DNA of 64,000 bases, taken from the NCBI GenBank assembly GCA_902778625.1, contig CACYYM010000009.1, positions 1-64,000 of the forward strand, written 5' to 3'. A program made the position numbers and the translations under genes. Positions within the stretch are counted from its first letter, which is position 1; each line of letters starts with the position of its first letter. This stretch comes from an uncultured Bacteroidales bacterium. GTDB lineage: Bacteria; Bacteroidota; Bacteroidia; Bacteroidales; Bacteroidaceae. The notes under the pieces were generated by a model. It worked only from the letters and a program-made list of their open reading frames with translations, was not told where the DNA came from and ran no database searches. This document shows positions 28,726 to 37,708 of this stretch, piece by piece.

Positions 28726-28980
28726 TTAGCCGAGCTTCTGGATGTACTGAGCCAACTTGGACTTCAGGTTAGAAGCCTTGTTCTTGTGAATGACATTGAT
28801 CTTTGCGAGCTTGTCAAGTGCTTTCTGAACACTGGGGTACATCTCGATAGCTGCTGCCTTGTCGGTAGTAGCACGAAGCTTGCGCACTGCATTACGCATG
28901 GTCTTAGCGTAATAACGGTTGTGGAGTCTTCTCTTCTCCTCCTGACGGATGCGCTTTAATGATGATTTGTGATTTGCCAT
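28726..28980 (-). CDS. rpsT: 30S ribosomal protein S20
   Basis: 84 residues, very basic, opening [18 protein letters not shown] and ending in helices rich in Ala and Lys, as in all bS20 proteins. It binds 16S rRNA in the body of the small subunit during early assembly. It lies 38 bp after the tRNA-Glu gene on the same strand and the only promoter box seen is upstream of that tRNA, so the two are probably co-transcribed. A clear terminator follows. Confidence 0.98.
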   Translation of the reverse strand: MANHKSSLKRIRQEEKRRLHNRYYAKTMRNAVRKLRATTDKAAAIEMYPSVQKALDKLAKINVIHKNKASNLKSKLAQYIQKLG

Positions 28981-29017
28981 CTGTTTTTCTATCTTATTTT
29001 ATTACTTGTTTCCTTTG

Positions 29018-29089
29018 TAGTCCCTAGGAGAGTCGAACTCCTCTTTAGAGAATGAAAATCTCTCGTCCTAACCGATAGACGAAGGGACC
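29018..29089 (-). tRNA. tRNA-Glu (anticodon TTC)
   Basis: The minus strand gives a full cloverleaf: acceptor GGTCCCT/AGGGACT, D-arm GTCT...GGAC, anticodon stem AGAGA/TCTCT with loop TTTTCAT (anticodon TTC), and T-arm AGGAG-TTCGACT-CTCCT. CCA is not encoded. It reads GAA/GAG codons and sits just upstream of rpsT. Confidence 0.97.
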
Positions 29090-29154
29090 TTACCCTTGGC
29101 TTAAGCAAACGCTATTCGGCCGATGCTTTTGAGCACGGGGCTCAATTGCGGGTG

Positions 29155-29162
29155 CAAAGGTA
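29155..29162 (-). promoter_or_regulatory. Probable -7 box (TACCTTTG) of tRNA-Glu-rpsT transcript
   Basis: CAAAGGTA on the plus strand is TACCTTTG on the minus strand, about 65 bp before the 5' end of the tRNA. Confidence 0.7.
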
Positions 29163-29257
29163 TAACATTTTCCGAGACTGACAAAATAAAATCGAAGAAA
29201 AATGTGCTTTTCTTTGCTTTTTTCTTCATTCTAGTCCGCAAAGTGCCCAATTTTGTG

Positions 29258-29265
29258 TAACTTTA
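29258..29265 (+). promoter_or_regulatory. Probable recO -7 box (TAACTTTA)
   Basis: TAACTTTA lies only 5 bp before the recO ATG. It matches TAnnTTTG at seven of eight positions. Initiation here would give a nearly leaderless mRNA. Confidence 0.5.
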
Positions 29266-29269
29266 CACC

Positions 29270-29998
29270 ATGCTTGAGACAACGAGCGGCATCGTGCTGC
29301 ACTACAACAGATACAACGACGACAGTGCCATCGTAGACATCTTCACGGAGTCGCGAGGCAGCCTGTCGTTCCTTGTCCGCGACCGACGCCAGCAACGGAA
29401 GAGTAGCCTACACACAACGCTCCTGCGGCCCCTCAACATCATTGAACTCGTCTTCGACTATCGCCCGTCAGCATCGCTGCAAAGGCTGCAGGAACTGCAC
29501 ATCGGGCACTGCTACACTTCCCTACCCTACGACCCGACAAAGGAAACGATTGCCCTCTTTCTGTCCGAATTTCTGCACAACGTGCTGAGGAGCGAGGTAA
29601 AGAATCCCGACCTATACCATTATATATTATATAGTATGCAGTGGTTCGACGCAACAAACGCCGGCATTGCGAACTTCCACGTCGCTTTCCTCATCCGATT
29701 GGCTTACTACCTGGGCTTCTGGCCGAACATCGACAAAAAGAACATGCTGCCTTTCTTCGATCTGAAAGACAGTATTGCCGTTGACACAGAGCCCGCACAC
29801 AACTTCTTCTTGAAGGGCGAGGAAGTCGAAAAGCTACCGTTGCTGCTACGAATGAACGTGCGCAACATGCACAGCTTCCGCCTGAACCGGCAGCAAAGGA
29901 ACCGCATACTGGACGTGCTGACCGCATACTACAAACTGCACGTCCCCGAGTTCCGCGACCTGCGCTCGCTTGCCGTCCTGCGCGAAGTTCTAGCGTAG
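29270..29998 (+). CDS. recO: DNA repair protein RecO
   Basis: 242 residues. The N-terminal OB-fold is recognisable (GIVLHYNRYNDDSAIVDIFTE, then a basic patch RDRRQQRKSS) and the helical C-domain (LSEFLHNVLRSEVKNPDLY, AFLIRLAYYLGFWPN) follows, as in Bacteroidetes RecO; the zinc cysteines of some RecO proteins are absent. RecO works with RecR to load RecA onto SSB-coated single-stranded DNA in gap repair. It has its own short promoter and converges on the dcw operon. Confidence 0.93.
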   Translation: MLETTSGIVLHYNRYNDDSAIVDIFTESRGSLSFLVRDRRQQRKSSLHTTLLRPLNIIELVFDYRPSASLQRLQELHIGHCYTSLPYDPTKETIALFLSEFLHNVLRSEVKNPDLYHYILYSMQWFDATNAGIANFHVAFLIRLAYYLGFWPNIDKKNMLPFFDLKDSIAVDTEPAHNFFLKGEEVEKLPLLLRMNVRNMHSFRLNRQQRNRILDVLTAYYKLHVPEFRDLRSLAVLREVLA

Positions 29999-30131
29999 AA
30001 TCACGCTTTCCCTACGCTATCCGAACACTTTCGGCACACTGTCCTTACACGCCCCTTTATCTCTGTGCTATCTCTAATAAAGCACGATGGGGAGTACCGA
30101 AAGGAGCGCTGAAAGGAACACCCAAGGAGCC

Positions 30132-31442
30132 TTACAGCTCGAAAGCGACGCCCATCGTCGGCGAGTCAGTCTCCTGAACGGGTTCGCTCTTCTCCTTTAT
30201 CTTGCCCACCTCTTCTTTCGTGCGATTGTAGGCAGGACGTGCATCGACCATCGAGATGATGTCGTCGTTGTCAAGATCGTCGTCCGTGAAGATGTAGGTG
30301 TTGTGACGACGTCGGCGAACGGGCGAACCTGTTGATGAGCCGTAATAGAAGCCTGCACGCTCCTCGTTGTAGTCTTCGCGCTCACGGTCTACAGCTGTCT
30401 GTTCCTGTTCTTTCTGCTCTACGATGCCGCGCACGCCGGGCACGTTCTGAAGGCCGAAGCCGGTTGCGAGCAACGTGATCTTCACCTTGTCGCCAAGCGA
30501 ACTGTCGGTTGCGAGGCCCCACTTCGTTTCCACGTCCTTGCGGAAGCGGCTCATGAAGTCGTTGACTTCGTTCATCTCCTCCATCATCAGGTTTCCCGTC
30601 TCGTTCTCGCTACAGAAGTTGATGTTGAGCAGGACTTTCTTCGAGTTGAAGATGTCGTTGTTATTGAGCAGCGGGCTATTCAGGGCTTCCTGTATGGCTT
30701 TTGTGACGCGGTTCTCGCCTTCGCCGTAGCCAGTGCTCATGATGGCCACGCCGCCGTCCTTGAGGACCGTTGTGACGTCCTGGAAGTCGAGATTGATGGT
30801 GCCATGCATCGTGATGATTTCCGCGATGCTCTTGGCTGCGATGCTGAGTGTGTCGTCTGCCTTTGCGAAGGCGTTGATGACGGTCAGCTCGGGATAAATC
30901 TCGCGCAACCGCTCGTTGTTGATGACGAGCAATGCATCGACGTGCTTGGCGATTTCTTCGACGCCGTCGAGCGCCTGGTTGATTTTCTTGTTACCCTCGA
31001 ACTTAAAGGGAATGGTGACGATACCGACGGTCAGTATGCCTGCGTCCTTTGCGCACTGTGCGATGACGGGAGCTGCGCCTGTGCCAGTTCCGCCGCCCAT
31101 GCCAGCGGTGATGAACACCATGCGTGTGCCGTCGTTGAGCATATCGCGGATGTCGTCGATGCTTTCTTCTGCGCGGGCCTTTCCGACTGCGGGGTTGTTG
31201 CCTGCGCCAAGGCCGTCTTTGCCGAGCTGCAGATGGTTGGGGACGGGCGAGTCGTTGAGCGCTTTCTTATCCGTGTTGCAGACGACGTACGTCACCTCAT
31301 GTATGCCTTCACGATACATGTGGTTGATGGCGTTGCCACCGCCGCCGCCTACGCCCACTACCTTGATGATGCAGGGGCTTTCTGTCTTCTTTACGTTGAA
31401 GTTAATGCCGCCGAAGGGCTGTATGTTCTTATCTTCTGCCAT
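30132..31442 (-). CDS. ftsZ: Cell division GTPase FtsZ
   Basis: 436 residues. GTP-binding motifs are intact: GVGGGGGNAINHM near residue 30 and GMGGGTGTGAAPVIA near residue 118, followed by the T7-loop region. The C-terminal 110 residues are a variable linker. The last residues (TMGVAFEL) do not resemble the proteobacterial FtsA-binding peptide; an internal segment DIISMVDARPAYNR may do that job in this group. FtsZ polymerises into the septal ring. It is the last gene of the dcw operon, 33 bp after ftsA. Confidence 0.99.
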   Translation of the reverse strand: MAEDKNIQPFGGINFNVKKTESPCIIKVVGVGGGGGNAINHMYREGIHEVTYVVCNTDKKALNDSPVPNHLQLGKDGLGAGNNPAVGKARAEESIDDIRDMLNDGTRMVFITAGMGGGTGTGAAPVIAQCAKDAGILTVGIVTIPFKFEGNKKINQALDGVEEIAKHVDALLVINNERLREIYPELTVINAFAKADDTLSIAAKSIAEIITMHGTINLDFQDVTTVLKDGGVAIMSTGYGEGENRVTKAIQEALNSPLLNNNDIFNSKKVLLNINFCSENETGNLMMEEMNEVNDFMSRFRKDVETKWGLATDSSLGDKVKITLLATGFGLQNVPGVRGIVEQKEQEQTAVDREREDYNEERAGFYYGSSTGSPVRRRRHNTYIFTDDDLDNDDIISMVDARPAYNRTKEEVGKIKEKSEPVQETDSPTMGVAFEL

Positions 31443-31475
31443 AGCTGTATCTGTTAATCATTCAAGGTAATGTGG

Positions 31476-32834
31476 TTAAGCATTCTCGTCGTCGCCGTCG
31501 GGATCATCGGAAAGCATCTTCTCGAAGGTTCGCCAGAGGCGACTGAGGGCTGACGGGCCCTTAGGCTTCTCGGGAGTCTCCGGCTCGTCCGAAGTGTTCT
31601 GCGCAGCCGACTCTGCATTCTGCTCCGGCTCATCCTGCTTGGGCTCGAAGACGAACTCGTTTTGCTCTGGAGCCTTGGCAATCTCGCCTACGCAGTTCTC
31701 CTTGCCCGCCAGCAGGAGGGAGTAGAGGGTATTGAGGCGGTCGTGGTCGGTAATCTGCACGCCGAAGGATACGGTGACGCTCTCGGGATGTCCTTTCATA
31801 ATGCGGACATTGATGTCGCCGCCGGTCTGCCGTGCGAACGCCTGCTGAATGTCAGGAATGCGTGAAGCGCCGCCCGTGACGATGATGCCGGAGAGGATCT
31901 TGTCTTTGAAGGCCTCGATGTGATGATAGACGTTGGCGATGATTTCCTCGTAGCGTGCTTCGACAATTTCCTGCAGCTTCTCGAGGTCTTCCGTGCGGTC
32001 GAAGCTCAGGCTGATCTTCTCGCCCGCCTTGTCTTCGCTGTCAGAGCGATAGGCGGTGCCGTACTTCTTCTTGAGTTCCTCTGCCTCTTCGGCCTCGACC
32101 TTGAGACTTGTGATGTCGCTCGTCACGTTCGAGCCGCCGAGAGGAATGACGCAGAGGTGGCGCAGGATGTTGTTGAAGTAGACGCTAACTGTTGTCGTGT
32201 CTGAGCCCATATCGACTAGTGCACAGCCGGAGCGCTTCTCGTTGGCAGTGAGCAAGGCGTTTGCTTCGCACAGGGGCGAGATGAGCACTTCCTGCACTTC
32301 CAGGCCTGCGCCGTTGACACACTTGCGGATGTTCTCCTCCAAGGTGTTGCGTGCGATAATGTTGATGAAGTTGGCCTCGATAGCTTCTGCCTGCATGCCG
32401 ACGGGATCGACGACGCTGCGGCTGCCGATGGTGAACTCCTGCGGAACGACTTCCTTGATCTCCGCGTTGGGATAGACGACGCCGCTGTTCGTGTCGCGCA
32501 TCTTGTCGATGGTCTTGTGCGAAAGGAGTTCCAGGCCGTCGAACTGCAGCAGCACGCGGTTGTGGACAGACCTGAGCGACTGTCCGCCAAGGCCGACATA
32601 GATGCTGTTGATTTTGACGCCCAGCTTGTCGCTGAGTTTGGCGATGACGCGCGACAGTGCCTGTGTCGTCTTGTCGATGTTGTCGATGATGCCCTTACGG
32701 ATGGTGTTGGGCGACTCTTCTTGGGCAAAGGCAAGTACCTGCATACTGCCGTCAGGTTCCCTCTTGCCTGCGATGGCGCGTATAGCTGTCGATGCCAGCT
32801 CTACTGCAATGATAATGTCTTTTTCTGCTCCCAT
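31476..32834 (-). CDS. ftsA: Cell division protein FtsA
   Basis: 452 residues of the actin-like ATPase family: IIIAVELASTAIRAIAG phosphate-1 loop, ALVDMGSDTTTVSVY phosphate-2 region and IVTGGASRIPDI adenosine motif. The C-terminus carries an acidic linker (many Glu/Asp/Pro) and ends in an amphipathic helix (SRLWRTFEKML) that probably tethers the protein to the inner membrane. It anchors FtsZ. It lies between ftsQ, from which it is split by a 180-bp gap with a family-1 array, and ftsZ. Confidence 0.98.
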   Translation of the reverse strand: MGAEKDIIIAVELASTAIRAIAGKREPDGSMQVLAFAQEESPNTIRKGIIDNIDKTTQALSRVIAKLSDKLGVKINSIYVGLGGQSLRSVHNRVLLQFDGLELLSHKTIDKMRDTNSGVVYPNAEIKEVVPQEFTIGSRSVVDPVGMQAEAIEANFINIIARNTLEENIRKCVNGAGLEVQEVLISPLCEANALLTANEKRSGCALVDMGSDTTTVSVYFNNILRHLCVIPLGGSNVTSDITSLKVEAEEAEELKKKYGTAYRSDSEDKAGEKISLSFDRTEDLEKLQEIVEARYEEIIANVYHHIEAFKDKILSGIIVTGGASRIPDIQQAFARQTGGDINVRIMKGHPESVTVSFGVQITDHDRLNTLYSLLLAGKENCVGEIAKAPEQNEFVFEPKQDEPEQNAESAAQNTSDEPETPEKPKGPSALSRLWRTFEKMLSDDPDGDDENA

Positions 32835-32869
32835 ATTATTGATGTTTTAGTTGATGCTATATCAGATTT

Positions 32870-32944
32870 CCGCAGGCGGCGTTTCAATCCCCGCGTGCGG
32901 CGATGGCCATCCCCGCGTGCGGCGTTTGGCATTTCCGCGTGCGG
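32870..32944. repeat. Family-1 array C: four units between ftsQ and ftsA
   Basis: Cores start at 32870, 32891, 32913 and 32935 (spacing 21, 22, 22; centres AG, GT, GT, GT). It opens the ftsQ-ftsA gap to 180 bp in an operon where several junctions overlap by 4 nt. The array is followed by cgttttgaccc. Confidence 0.95.
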
Positions 32945-33014
32945 CGTTTTGACCCATGACGGCCCAGCTGAAAATCAGCGACTTGGAAAATGGCAATTTT
33001 TGCTGTTTCCATCA

Positions 33015-33755
33015 CTACTTTTTTGTGTCTGTTTTAGTGCAGACGACTTGCCCGTCGTATGCCAGACTTATGCGTTTGTATTTGTTCCAGCCTACGCGCT
33101 CCAGACCCTCGCGGTAGAAGATGCGCAGGCGGCTGAGTTTCTCTTGGAAGTTATCGGCGCTGCCCAGTTCGATGATGTGCTGTCCGACACGCGGATAAAG
33201 CTCGATTTCATCGGGCCCGACAACGTTTATCTGCTCTATCTGTTCGCTCCAGAAGAGGTCGTCGTGGATAAACTTGGCAAGCTCCAACAGGTGCTCAGAG
33301 GCGAACTTCTTCGAGATGTTGCCTGTTGCCACGCAGAGATCGACGTTAAAGCTGGCGGTCGGCATCGTCAGGCCTGTGCTGGAGAGGTAGTAGTCCTCAC
33401 CCTTCTGGTTGATGACGTGCAGGATGGGCTGCTGCGGCACGACTTTGATGCAGAGGCGCCCAGCGGCGTCGTAGTAGCAGGAGGCACGCTCGATGTGCGA
33501 CTCGTCGAGCATCAGTTGCTCTATCTGTTCAAGGTTGATGGCGCTTATCTTCATGCCCTGAGGCGAGATCTTGTTCTTGGTCAGGATGGAACGGATGTAG
33601 TCGTCGGTAATGAAGCCGTCGGGGATGCTGTCGATGATCTCGACACGCACGCCCTCGCAGGTCCTGTCCTCCGCCTCGCCACCGAACTTCCAGATGGCCA
33701 CCACGAGGTATCCCACAACTGCCAGAAGCAGAAATATCTTGAACGCTGTCTTCAT
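33015..33755 (-). CDS. ftsQ: Cell division protein FtsQ
   Basis: 246 residues with one N-terminal membrane helix (about 4-24, FLLLAVVGYLVVAIW) and a periplasmic part beginning with a POTRA-like segment (IPDGFITDDYIRSIL) and the FtsQ domain (LPTASF-type strands, IEQINVVGPDEIELYP). FtsQ bridges early and late divisome proteins through FtsL and FtsB. Its ATG overlaps the murC stop by four bases (ATGA), pointing to coupled translation. An array-filled gap separates it from ftsA. Confidence 0.93.
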   Translation of the reverse strand: MKTAFKIFLLLAVVGYLVVAIWKFGGEAEDRTCEGVRVEIIDSIPDGFITDDYIRSILTKNKISPQGMKISAINLEQIEQLMLDESHIERASCYYDAAGRLCIKVVPQQPILHVINQKGEDYYLSSTGLTMPTASFNVDLCVATGNISKKFASEHLLELAKFIHDDLFWSEQIEQINVVGPDEIELYPRVGQHIIELGSADNFQEKLSRLRIFYREGLERVGWNKYKRISLAYDGQVVCTKTDTKK

Positions 33756-35128
33756 GATAGAGGTCGCAGTATTTCAGTTATCTGTTGAACATAGTCTTCT
33801 ATGTCGCCTGCACCGAGCGTCACGAGGACGTCGAAGCCGCCTTGGCGCACCACATCGAGGATGCCGTCCTTGCTGCACATTTGGCGCTTGATGCCCGGGC
33901 GCAGATTGTCGTAGATGAGCGCACTCGTAACGCCAGGGATGGGTGCCTCGCGTGCCGGATAGATGTCAACGATACAGACATCGTCGAGCAGGGAGAGCGC
34001 GTCGGCGAAGTCGCGGTAGAAATCCCGCGTTCGCGTATAGAGATGCGGCTGGAAGATGGCCTTGATGCGTCGGCCCTGGTAGAGTTCACGAATGCTCGCC
34101 AGACTGTGGCGTATCTCTTCGGGATGATGGGCATAGTCGCTTAGGTAAACCATCTTGTCGGTCTTGATGTGGAAATCGAAGCGGCGGTCAACGCCGGCGA
34201 AGGACGCCATACCTCTGCGTATCTCGTCCGGCGTCGCCCCGGCTATCTGCGCCAAGGCCATTGCTGCAATGCCGTTCTCGATGTTCACGCTGACAGGCAC
34301 ACCAAGCTCGATGCCCGGGATGTTGCCAAGCGGTGAAACGAGATCGAACATGATGCGGCCGTTGCCGATGCACACGTTGTCCGCATGGAAGTCACCCGCC
34401 TCGCGGCTATAGGTATAGACGGTCACGCCGTCCCGCACTGCCGGCTTCATCTTCAGCCCTGTATGCATGACGAGGTAGCCGCCGGGCTGTATCAGGCTGC
34501 TGTATTTGCTGAAGCTCTCCAGGTAAGCCTCCTCGGTGCCATAGATGTCGAGGTGGTCGGCGTCTGTCGCTGTGATGACACTGGCGAAGGGTGTCAGCCA
34601 GTGGAAAGAGCGGTCGAACTCGTCGGCTTCGATGACGACGAACGGGCTTTTCTGGCTCAGGATGTAGTTCGTCCCGTAGTTCTTCGTGATGCCACCCAAG
34701 AAGGCGTTGCAGTCGATGTGACTTTGGTGCAGCACGTGCGCCGTCATGCTCGAGGTCGTCGTCTTTCCATGCGTGCCAGCCACGCAAAGCCCCTTCAGCG
34801 AACGCGTCAATGTGCCAAGCACTTGGGCTCGCTTTTGTACTTCGAATCCATTCTCGCAGAAGAAAGAAAGCTCGCTGTGCTCAGCGGGATGAATGGCCGG
34901 CGTATAGACCACAAGCGTGTGCTCCTTGTCGCGACAGAGGGCTGGAATGCGGTCCACGTTGTCCTCATAATGGACCAGCGCACCCTCCTTCTGGAGCTGC
35001 TCCGTGAGTTCACTCGGCGTCTTGTCATAGCCGGCGACCACCAAGCCGCGACTCAAGAAGTAGCGGGCGATGGCGCTCATGCCGATGCCGCCGATGCCAA
35101 CGAAATATACTGCCTTTATCTCTGTCAT
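33752..35128 (-). CDS. murC: UDP-N-acetylmuramate--L-alanine ligase
   Basis: 458 residues of the Mur ligase family. N-terminal Rossmann motif GIGGIGMSAIARYFL, ATP-binding P-loop GTHGKTTTSSM near residue 115, then IEADEFDRSF and the C-domain YAHHPEEI motif typical of MurC. It adds L-Ala to UDP-MurNAc, the first peptide step of cell-wall precursor synthesis. It overlaps both neighbours by 4 nt (murG upstream, ftsQ downstream). Confidence 0.98.
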   Translation of the reverse strand: MTEIKAVYFVGIGGIGMSAIARYFLSRGLVVAGYDKTPSELTEQLQKEGALVHYEDNVDRIPALCRDKEHTLVVYTPAIHPAEHSELSFFCENGFEVQKRAQVLGTLTRSLKGLCVAGTHGKTTTSSMTAHVLHQSHIDCNAFLGGITKNYGTNYILSQKSPFVVIEADEFDRSFHWLTPFASVITATDADHLDIYGTEEAYLESFSKYSSLIQPGGYLVMHTGLKMKPAVRDGVTVYTYSREAGDFHADNVCIGNGRIMFDLVSPLGNIPGIELGVPVSVNIENGIAAMALAQIAGATPDEIRRGMASFAGVDRRFDFHIKTDKMVYLSDYAHHPEEIRHSLASIRELYQGRRIKAIFQPHLYTRTRDFYRDFADALSLLDDVCIVDIYPAREAPIPGVTSALIYDNLRPGIKRQMCSKDGILDVVRQGGFDVLVTLGAGDIEDYVQQITEILRPLS

Positions 35129-36249
35129 GACTTCTTTTCTTCTGCAAGTTTTATTACTTCCTCGGCAATGATGCGTGCCGAATCGCGCAATGCCATCGCA
35201 CCGGCATTCGTGCCAAGCTCCTTGAGCTTCTCCGCATCGACTACTGTCTCCAATGCAAGCGGGATGAGCTGCTCGGGGGCGTCGGCATCACGCACAAACA
35301 GGGCGGCGCGCTTGTTGACCAAAGCCATCGCGTTGTGCGTCTGGTGGTCTTCTGCCACGTTGGGACTGGGCACCAGGATGCTTGGCTTGCCCAGGAGGCA
35401 CAGCTCGCTGATGCTGCCGGCGCCGGCGCGACTGATGACGAGGTCTGCCAGGCAGTACGCCTGGTCCATTCGACTGATGAAATCCGTCACGACGAGGTTC
35501 GTCGGCTTGCCCTTCACGTCGAGCATCTGCTCGATTTCTTTCTTGTAATAGCTTCCCGTCTGCCAGATGAACTGCACAGGCGAGGCGGCAATGCGCGAGA
35601 GGTTGCGGATAACGCTTTCGTTCAAAGTGCGTGCGCCCAGACTTCCGCCGATGAGCAAGACGGTAGGCTTTGCTGGATTGAGGCCGAAGGCTGCGGCGCA
35701 CTCTTCGCGCGTCAGGGCGTCGTTCAGCAAGCTCTGCCGCACTGGATTTCCCGTTAGCATGATGCGGTCTTTCGGGAAGAAACGTTCCATGCCCTCGTAT
35801 GCCACACAAATCTTCTTCGCTTTCTTCGCGAGCGTTTTATTGGTCAAGCCTGCAAAGCTGTTCTGCTCCTGTATGAGACAAGGGATGCCAAGTTCGTAGG
35901 CAGCGTTGAGGGTAGCAGAGCTTGCATAGCCGCCGACGCCAACCGCCACTTGGGGCTTGAACTCCTTCAGCGTTTGCTTAACCATGCGCTTGCTCTTGAG
36001 GAAGTCCATCAGGATGCTGATGTTGCCTGGCTTCCACAGAGGACGAAGCAAACCGCGCACCGGCAAGCCGATTATCTTGTAACCAGCTGCAGGCACGCGC
36101 TGCATTTCCATTCTGCCTTCCGCTCCAACGAAAAGTATCTCCACGTCGGGGCATATTTCACGCAGGGCATTGGCAATGCTGATGGCGGGAAAGATGTGTC
36201 CGCCCGTGCCGCCGCCGCTTATTATAACTCTCAGTCCGTTCATGTACAT
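35125..36249 (-). CDS. murG: UDP-N-acetylglucosamine--undecaprenyl-PP-MurNAc-pentapeptide transferase
   Basis: 374 residues, GT28 family. The N-domain begins RVIISGGGTGGHIFPAIS (lipid/diphosphate-binding glycine loop), and the C-domain contains LLIGGSLGARTLNES and SRAGAGSISELCLLGKPSI, the donor-binding signature. It converts lipid I to lipid II on the inner face of the cytoplasmic membrane. Start at 36249 (Met-Tyr-Met) or two codons later. The 167-bp gap behind ftsW is occupied by a family-1 array. Confidence 0.98.
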   Translation of the reverse strand: MYMNGLRVIISGGGTGGHIFPAISIANALREICPDVEILFVGAEGRMEMQRVPAAGYKIIGLPVRGLLRPLWKPGNISILMDFLKSKRMVKQTLKEFKPQVAVGVGGYASSATLNAAYELGIPCLIQEQNSFAGLTNKTLAKKAKKICVAYEGMERFFPKDRIMLTGNPVRQSLLNDALTREECAAAFGLNPAKPTVLLIGGSLGARTLNESVIRNLSRIAASPVQFIWQTGSYYKKEIEQMLDVKGKPTNLVVTDFISRMDQAYCLADLVISRAGAGSISELCLLGKPSILVPSPNVAEDHQTHNAMALVNKRAALFVRDADAPEQLIPLALETVVDAEKLKELGTNAGAMALRDSARIIAEEVIKLAEEKKS

Positions 36250-36295
36250 TATTTAATATATAATTTATTCATGAGGTTAGCCTTATCGAAAAACC

Positions 36296-36371
36296 CCGCG
36301 TGCGGCGATTGCAATCCCCGCGTGCGGCGTTGACCATCCCCGCGTGCGGCGTTTGGCATCCCCGCGTGCGG
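36296..36371. repeat. Family-1 array D: four units between ftsW and murG
   Basis: Cores start at 36296, 36318, 36340 and 36362, each CCGCGTGCGG, 22 bp apart. Spacers include the palindrome-like attgcaat. All four cores are identical, so this is the least degenerate copy of the family in the window. Confidence 0.97.
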
Positions 36372-36416
36372 CGTTTGCAACTCCCCTTTCGGTATGTCTC
36401 TCTCTGCCCGGTTTCG

Positions 36417-37637
36417 TCATGCTTCTGCCACCTCCATCTGTTTGTTTTCATATTCGGGTTTACGCTTTGCCGTGTGGCTCACGCTCAGTATCATGCCGAT
36501 GTAGGTACAGGTGATGAACAGGCTCGTGCCGCCTCGGCTGACGAGCGGCAAGGGCTGGCCCGTGACGGGGAATGCGCCCACAGCCACCGCCATGTTCATC
36601 ATGGCTTGCACCACAATCATCAGGGCGAGTCCCATCACGAGATAGGACGGGAAGAGCGCCTTGCATCTCTGGGCGATGCGCATCGAGCGGTACATCAGGA
36701 TGAGATACAAGGCGAGCACCGTCACGGCACCGAGGAAACCAAGTTCCTCGATGATGATGGCGTAGATGAAGTCCGAGAAAGCCTGCGGGATGAAATCGCG
36801 CTGGCGACTGTTACCGGGGCCGCGACCGATGACGTTGCTCGTGGCGATGGCAACCTTGGCATAAGCCTTCTGCGGATTGTCCTGCGGCCGGTACTGGCGG
36901 GGATCTTCGGGTCGCTCCTGCTTGTCCGTGATGCGGTGAATCCACGTCGGCACACGGTGCAAAGGCCCTTCCGACATTTGCCATTCGGTAAGCGTCTTCT
37001 CGGGAATGGAATACGCCACAGCGAAGACACTGCCTATGCCGAGCATGCCAAGCAGCAGCGCACCGATGAGTATTTTCTTTCGTATCTGCGCATAGAAGCA
37101 GATGCCGTACATCACAAGGGCTATGATGAAGGCGGTCGAGGCATTCTCCGTGAAGATAAGCAGTATTGTGATGAACGCCGTCATCGCCACTATCTTGAAG
37201 CCCATCGGACTCGCCCCTTTCTCATCGCGAAGCGAGGACAGGATAAATGCGCTGAAGCCAACGAGACTTAGTTTCGCCAGTTCGCTCGGTTGGAATCTGA
37301 TGAAGCCGATCGATATCCAGCGGCCAGCGTCGTTCGTCTTCTGCCCTATCGCCAGCACAGCTATCAGCAGGAAGAGCGACAGGAACATGCCTATGGTACA
37401 GAACAACTTGAAGTAGTTGCATGGGATGAGATGCACGAGCCATGCAATGAAGACGCCCATCAGCATGAACGAGCCGTGCTGCATGATGGGGTCCCAGTAC
37501 GCACCAGAAGCAAACGTCATGCGTGAGCTGGCACTATAGACCTCGATGAGCGATATGGCGCACAGAATGATGAACACCGCCCAGACGCCAAGGTCGCCGT
37601 GTATCCAGGTCTTGTCTTTTAGCTTATTCAGTTTCAT
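36417..37637 (-). CDS. ftsW: Lipid II polymerase / flippase family protein FtsW
   Basis: 406 residues from the chosen ATG at 37637, with about ten membrane helices of the SEDS family and conserved segments GRWISIGFIRFQPSELAKL and ARGPGN-type loop (VIGRGPGNSRQRDFIPQAF), then VSRGGTSLF near the end. SEDS proteins polymerise septal glycan with FtsI. An upstream in-frame ATG at 37694 would add 19 residues encoded by a nonamer repeat next to the murD stop; these have no family support, so the internal start is preferred. Confidence 0.95.
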   Translation of the reverse strand: MKLNKLKDKTWIHGDLGVWAVFIILCAISLIEVYSASSRMTFASGAYWDPIMQHGSFMLMGVFIAWLVHLIPCNYFKLFCTIGMFLSLFLLIAVLAIGQKTNDAGRWISIGFIRFQPSELAKLSLVGFSAFILSSLRDEKGASPMGFKIVAMTAFITILLIFTENASTAFIIALVMYGICFYAQIRKKILIGALLLGMLGIGSVFAVAYSIPEKTLTEWQMSEGPLHRVPTWIHRITDKQERPEDPRQYRPQDNPQKAYAKVAIATSNVIGRGPGNSRQRDFIPQAFSDFIYAIIIEELGFLGAVTVLALYLILMYRSMRIAQRCKALFPSYLVMGLALMIVVQAMMNMAVAVGAFPVTGQPLPLVSRGGTSLFITCTYIGMILSVSHTAKRKPEYENKQMEVAEA

Positions 37638-37663
37638 CGATTCTTCTTTTCTCTGTTTTGTGA

Positions 37664-37708
37664 CCTTAAGAACCATTAAGGGCTTAAAGGACACTTGGGT
37701 GTTAAAGG
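37664..37708. repeat. Five nonamers at the murD-ftsW junction
   Basis: ccttaagaa, ccattaagg, gcttaaagg, acacttggg, tgttaaagg in tandem from 37664 to 37708. The last unit contains the murD stop codon, so the array probably arose at the gene end. Confidence 0.75.

Noticed and set aside
29999..30131. Terminator between recO and ftsZ
   Set aside because: The genes converge, but I could not find a stem with a U-run in this gap.
32517..33788. Long plus-strand open frames over the dcw cluster (also at 34385, 37546, 38936, 40324)
   Set aside because: All lie opposite recognised cell-wall and division genes and contain no recognisable protein features.
36300..37271. Plus-strand frame beginning in array D
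   Set aside because: The start is made of repeat units that are open in all frames, and the remainder is antisense to ftsW.
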